This document shows, piece after piece, positions 62,379 to 64,000 of a DNA stretch of 64,000 nt. A model generated the notes under the pieces. It was not told where the DNA came from, searched no databases, and saw only the letters and a program-made list of their open reading frames with translations. Every line of letters starts with the position of its first letter. The first letter of the stretch is position 1. The DNA comes from Syntrophobacter fumaroxidans MPOB (lineage in GTDB: Bacteria; Desulfobacterota; Syntrophobacteria; Syntrophobacterales; Syntrophobacteraceae), in contig NC_008554.1 of the NCBI RefSeq assembly GCF_000014965.1, positions 776,001 through 840,000 of the forward strand, in the 5' to 3' direction. The translations under genes and the position numbers were made by a program.

Positions 62379-62543
62379 ATGCACTGGAACGGGGTGCCTG
62401 TTTTCGGTCCGAACCGGCTGGAAGTCGGACGGAAGATCATTATGCGCAGTGGGACGCTGAGGCACGACTGGGAAGTGGTGGTCGCCGAGGACCGCAGAAT
62501 ACTCCTCAGGCGCCGCTCGGTGCCGGAACGAGGCAAGGGGTAG
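62379..62543 (+). CDS. 54-residue protein downstream of a sigma-54-type promoter
   Basis: 54 residues, basic, starting MHWNGVPVFGPNRLEVGRKI and rich in Arg toward the end (RILLRRRSVPERGKG). GGAGGGA lies 5 bases before the ATG, a strong ribosome-binding site. There is no known domain; the composition suggests a small strand-rich fold. It is the first gene after the sigma-54-type promoter and lies 226 bases before the rubredoxin gene. Confidence 0.65.
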   Translation: MHWNGVPVFGPNRLEVGRKIIMRSGTLRHDWEVVVAEDRRILLRRRSVPERGKG

Positions 62544-62769
62544 GGATTCCAGTCTGTGCCGGCCCATGGTTTCACACCAGGGAGACCGCGAAGGATCGGC
62601 AAGTCCGCTGCCGGGCCGGCCGGTTCCCTCAGCCGATACGCGGGGCGAGGCGTCCGTGGGAGAGCGGTGGCCGGGCCGTCGCCCTTGGTGCCGGGCAGCG
62701 GGCGGGTGCGGTTCGATCGGGGCTATGGAGATGGATGGAATGAACGGTTTGCCGGAATGAGGAGATCAT

Positions 62770-62997
62770 ATGTCGAAACCGGAAGAGATGTGGAGATGCC
62801 AGACGGTCAACTGCGGTTATGTTTACGATCCGGACAGGGGAGACCGGAAGGGAAAAATCCCCAAGGGCACGTCCTTTGAAGACCTCCCGGATTCATGGAA
62901 ATGCCCGGTGTGCGGGGGAACGAAAAAGTGTTTTCGCCCTTTGGCGGGTCCGGGTTCCGTCGGAGAAACGCCGTGTGAGCTGCCCACGGGGAAGTAG
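62770..62997 (+). CDS. Rubredoxin with unusual C-x4-C site
   Basis: 75 residues. Fe is bound by Cys10, Cys15, Cys45 and Cys48. The C-terminal CPVCGG and the middle GYVYDP, [17 protein letters not shown] are standard, but the first pair is C-QTVN-C (four residues between) rather than C-x2-C. A similar spacing has been described for a second rubredoxin type of Desulfovibrio. It carries single electrons in anaerobes, for example to rubrerythrin or rubredoxin:oxygen oxidoreductase. A tail of about 20 residues ([16 protein letters not shown]) adds a fifth Cys. GAGGAG precedes the ATG by 6 bases. Confidence 0.93.
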   Translation: MSKPEEMWRCQTVNCGYVYDPDRGDRKGKIPKGTSFEDLPDSWKCPVCGGTKKCFRPLAGPGSVGETPCELPTGK

Positions 62998-63110
62998 CCA
63001 CGCCGTGTCGATGCCGGTGTGCGCGGCGGCTGACGGCAGGACCGCCCTGAGGCTTGCCCCCGAAGGATTGCCGCTTTCGCCGGGGGGCGATGAAGTTCTC
63101 ACCCGGTCTA

Positions 63111-63830
63111 TCAGCGGTGTTCGATGACGTATGTTTTCGAGTAGAAGTCGGATGCGCGGACCTGTGTCGCCAGGGAAGAGATGTCCGTGGGGTCTGCGCC
63201 CTGCGATCGCTCCACCCCTCGAGTGGTCGTGTCGGATGTCAGCGGGGCTTCGGCCACGATCGTGTAATCGCGATTTTCCGCGCGGATTCTGTCCAGTGCC
63301 GACAGCACCTGCAAAGCGATGCCCCGCTTTCTTGAGGGTTCGGCCGAATCGTACCGGGTGAACAGATACTCGACGTCCCGGAGCCTCTGGCTGGAGGCGA
63401 TCACGTAGAACGTTTCGCTGCCCGTGCGGCTGTCCAGTTCATACCAGGCTTCGCGGGGAGGCAGAAAGTATTTCCTGGAAGTCTGGTAGTTCGTCTCGAA
63501 CTGCTCGATGTCGTACGGAAAGAGCAGGCTCATCTCTCCCTGGGAGTTCTTGTAAATCACGTATAGATAGCACTTCTTCTCCATCTCGAGCATCATCTTG
63601 AACTTGTCGCCGCTCTTGAGGATGGTGCTGTTTCTCACCGGCTCCAACCGCATGCCGGTTTCGGTTCCGATTAATGCGCCGAACGCGACCTTGAAAAGGA
63701 TGTTGTCCTTTTTGGCTTCCGCCGCCAAACCGGCGGGCGGAGCCGCCAGGACGCCTACACAGAAAAAACAGAGAGCGATGCATCCGACTACCGACGCATG
63801 ATGCGCTGAAGCCATTCGATTCATCTTCAT
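63111..63830 (-). CDS. Secreted DUF4384-domain protein
   Basis: 239 residues. The signal peptide (MKMNRMASAHH then a hydrophobic run to about residue 35) lacks a clear lipobox, although CIALCFFCVG contains cysteines. The DUF4384 domain follows: ILKSGDKFKMMLEMEKKCYL, YVIYKNSQGEMSLLFPYD and the aromatic FLPPREAWYELDSRTGSETF, then YVIASSQ. Such domains occur in periplasmic proteins tied to surface protein or secretion systems. The C-terminal part (VEYLFTRYD to the end) is of unknown type. GGGGGAG lies 7 bases before the ATG. The gene is convergent with the rubredoxin gene. Confidence 0.85.
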   Translation of the reverse strand: MKMNRMASAHHASVVGCIALCFFCVGVLAAPPAGLAAEAKKDNILFKVAFGALIGTETGMRLEPVRNSTILKSGDKFKMMLEMEKKCYLYVIYKNSQGEMSLLFPYDIEQFETNYQTSRKYFLPPREAWYELDSRTGSETFYVIASSQRLRDVEYLFTRYDSAEPSRKRGIALQVLSALDRIRAENRDYTIVAEAPLTSDTTTRGVERSQGADPTDISSLATQVRASDFYSKTYVIEHR

Positions 63831-64000
63831 CTCACGACTCCCCCTCAACCAGCCCGCGATGCGGAAAGGCGAAGCTCTCCGCGGGACTCCATATCACGAG
63901 TCGCCCGGAAGGTTCGGCGCTTTTCCCGGGGAAATCCCCCGGCACGGCGCATCTTCACGGTCAATAGTGTCCCGCGAACATGACGCTTCAAATGAATGAC

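Overview
The window is high-GC bacterial chromosome with dense genes on both strands. Gene content suggests a strictly anaerobic member of the former Deltaproteobacteria. Pointers are a rubredoxin, a split pyruvate/oxaloacetate-type carboxylase without a fused biotin domain, many orphan response regulators and universal stress proteins, HD-GYP signalling and a sigma-54-type promoter. A Syntrophobacter-like organism fits best, but that is inference from content and style; no 16S gene is present.

Layout. 1-15 kb (+ strand) is a signalling and transport island: a TauE/SafE permease end, a two-helix membrane protein, UspA, stand-alone receiver proteins, a PEP-synthase-like protein that lacks the usual TIM barrel, a double UspA, a Cache histidine kinase with its coupled receiver, a SulP transporter with a large cytoplasmic insert, a cytidylate-kinase-like/BON-like/receiver fusion, a degenerate histidine kinase and two more receivers. 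15-27 kb holds housekeeping and envelope genes: a left-handed beta-helix protein, endonuclease IV, PurB, a creatininase-family hydrolase, two tandem secreted paralogues, a U32 peptidase, an ABC-2 exporter pair and a small Cys-rich protein. 27-43 kb is looser and repeat-rich: a GAF histidine kinase, a two-module Cys-rich protein, a 1024-residue secreted repeat protein, a DUF1566/Lcl-type secreted protein, a GH63-type glycosidase, a beta-lactamase-fold hydrolase, tRNA-Trp and several long gene-poor gaps. 43-56 kb is a compact housekeeping block: biotin carboxylase, carboxyltransferase, XerC/D, a DHH-CBS-CCA-transferase fusion, dCMP deaminase, a site-2-protease homologue, TrpS, an RsuA/RluB-type pseudouridine synthase, a TPR membrane protein and tRNA-Val. 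56-64 kb holds a truncated Ser/Thr kinase, an MFS transporter, a HEAT/HD-GYP pair, a sigma-54-type regulatory region ahead of a 54-residue protein and a rubredoxin, and a DUF4384 lipoprotein-like secreted protein.

How the parts may work together. The first 15 kb looks like one signalling neighbourhood: two kinases, six receiver domains, three UspA domains and a phosphohistidine swivelling domain surround two anion-transporter-type proteins. It may be a nucleotide- or energy-linked phosphotransfer system controlling anion transport or stress state; this is a hypothesis. The carboxylase pair probably serves anaplerosis or propionate/pyruvate metabolism with a biotin carrier encoded elsewhere. 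Dispersed hairpin repeats occur in at least five gaps and one supplies the 3' end of a kinase gene. Two gene remnants (DJ-1/PfpI and a Ser/Thr kinase) mark past rearrangements.
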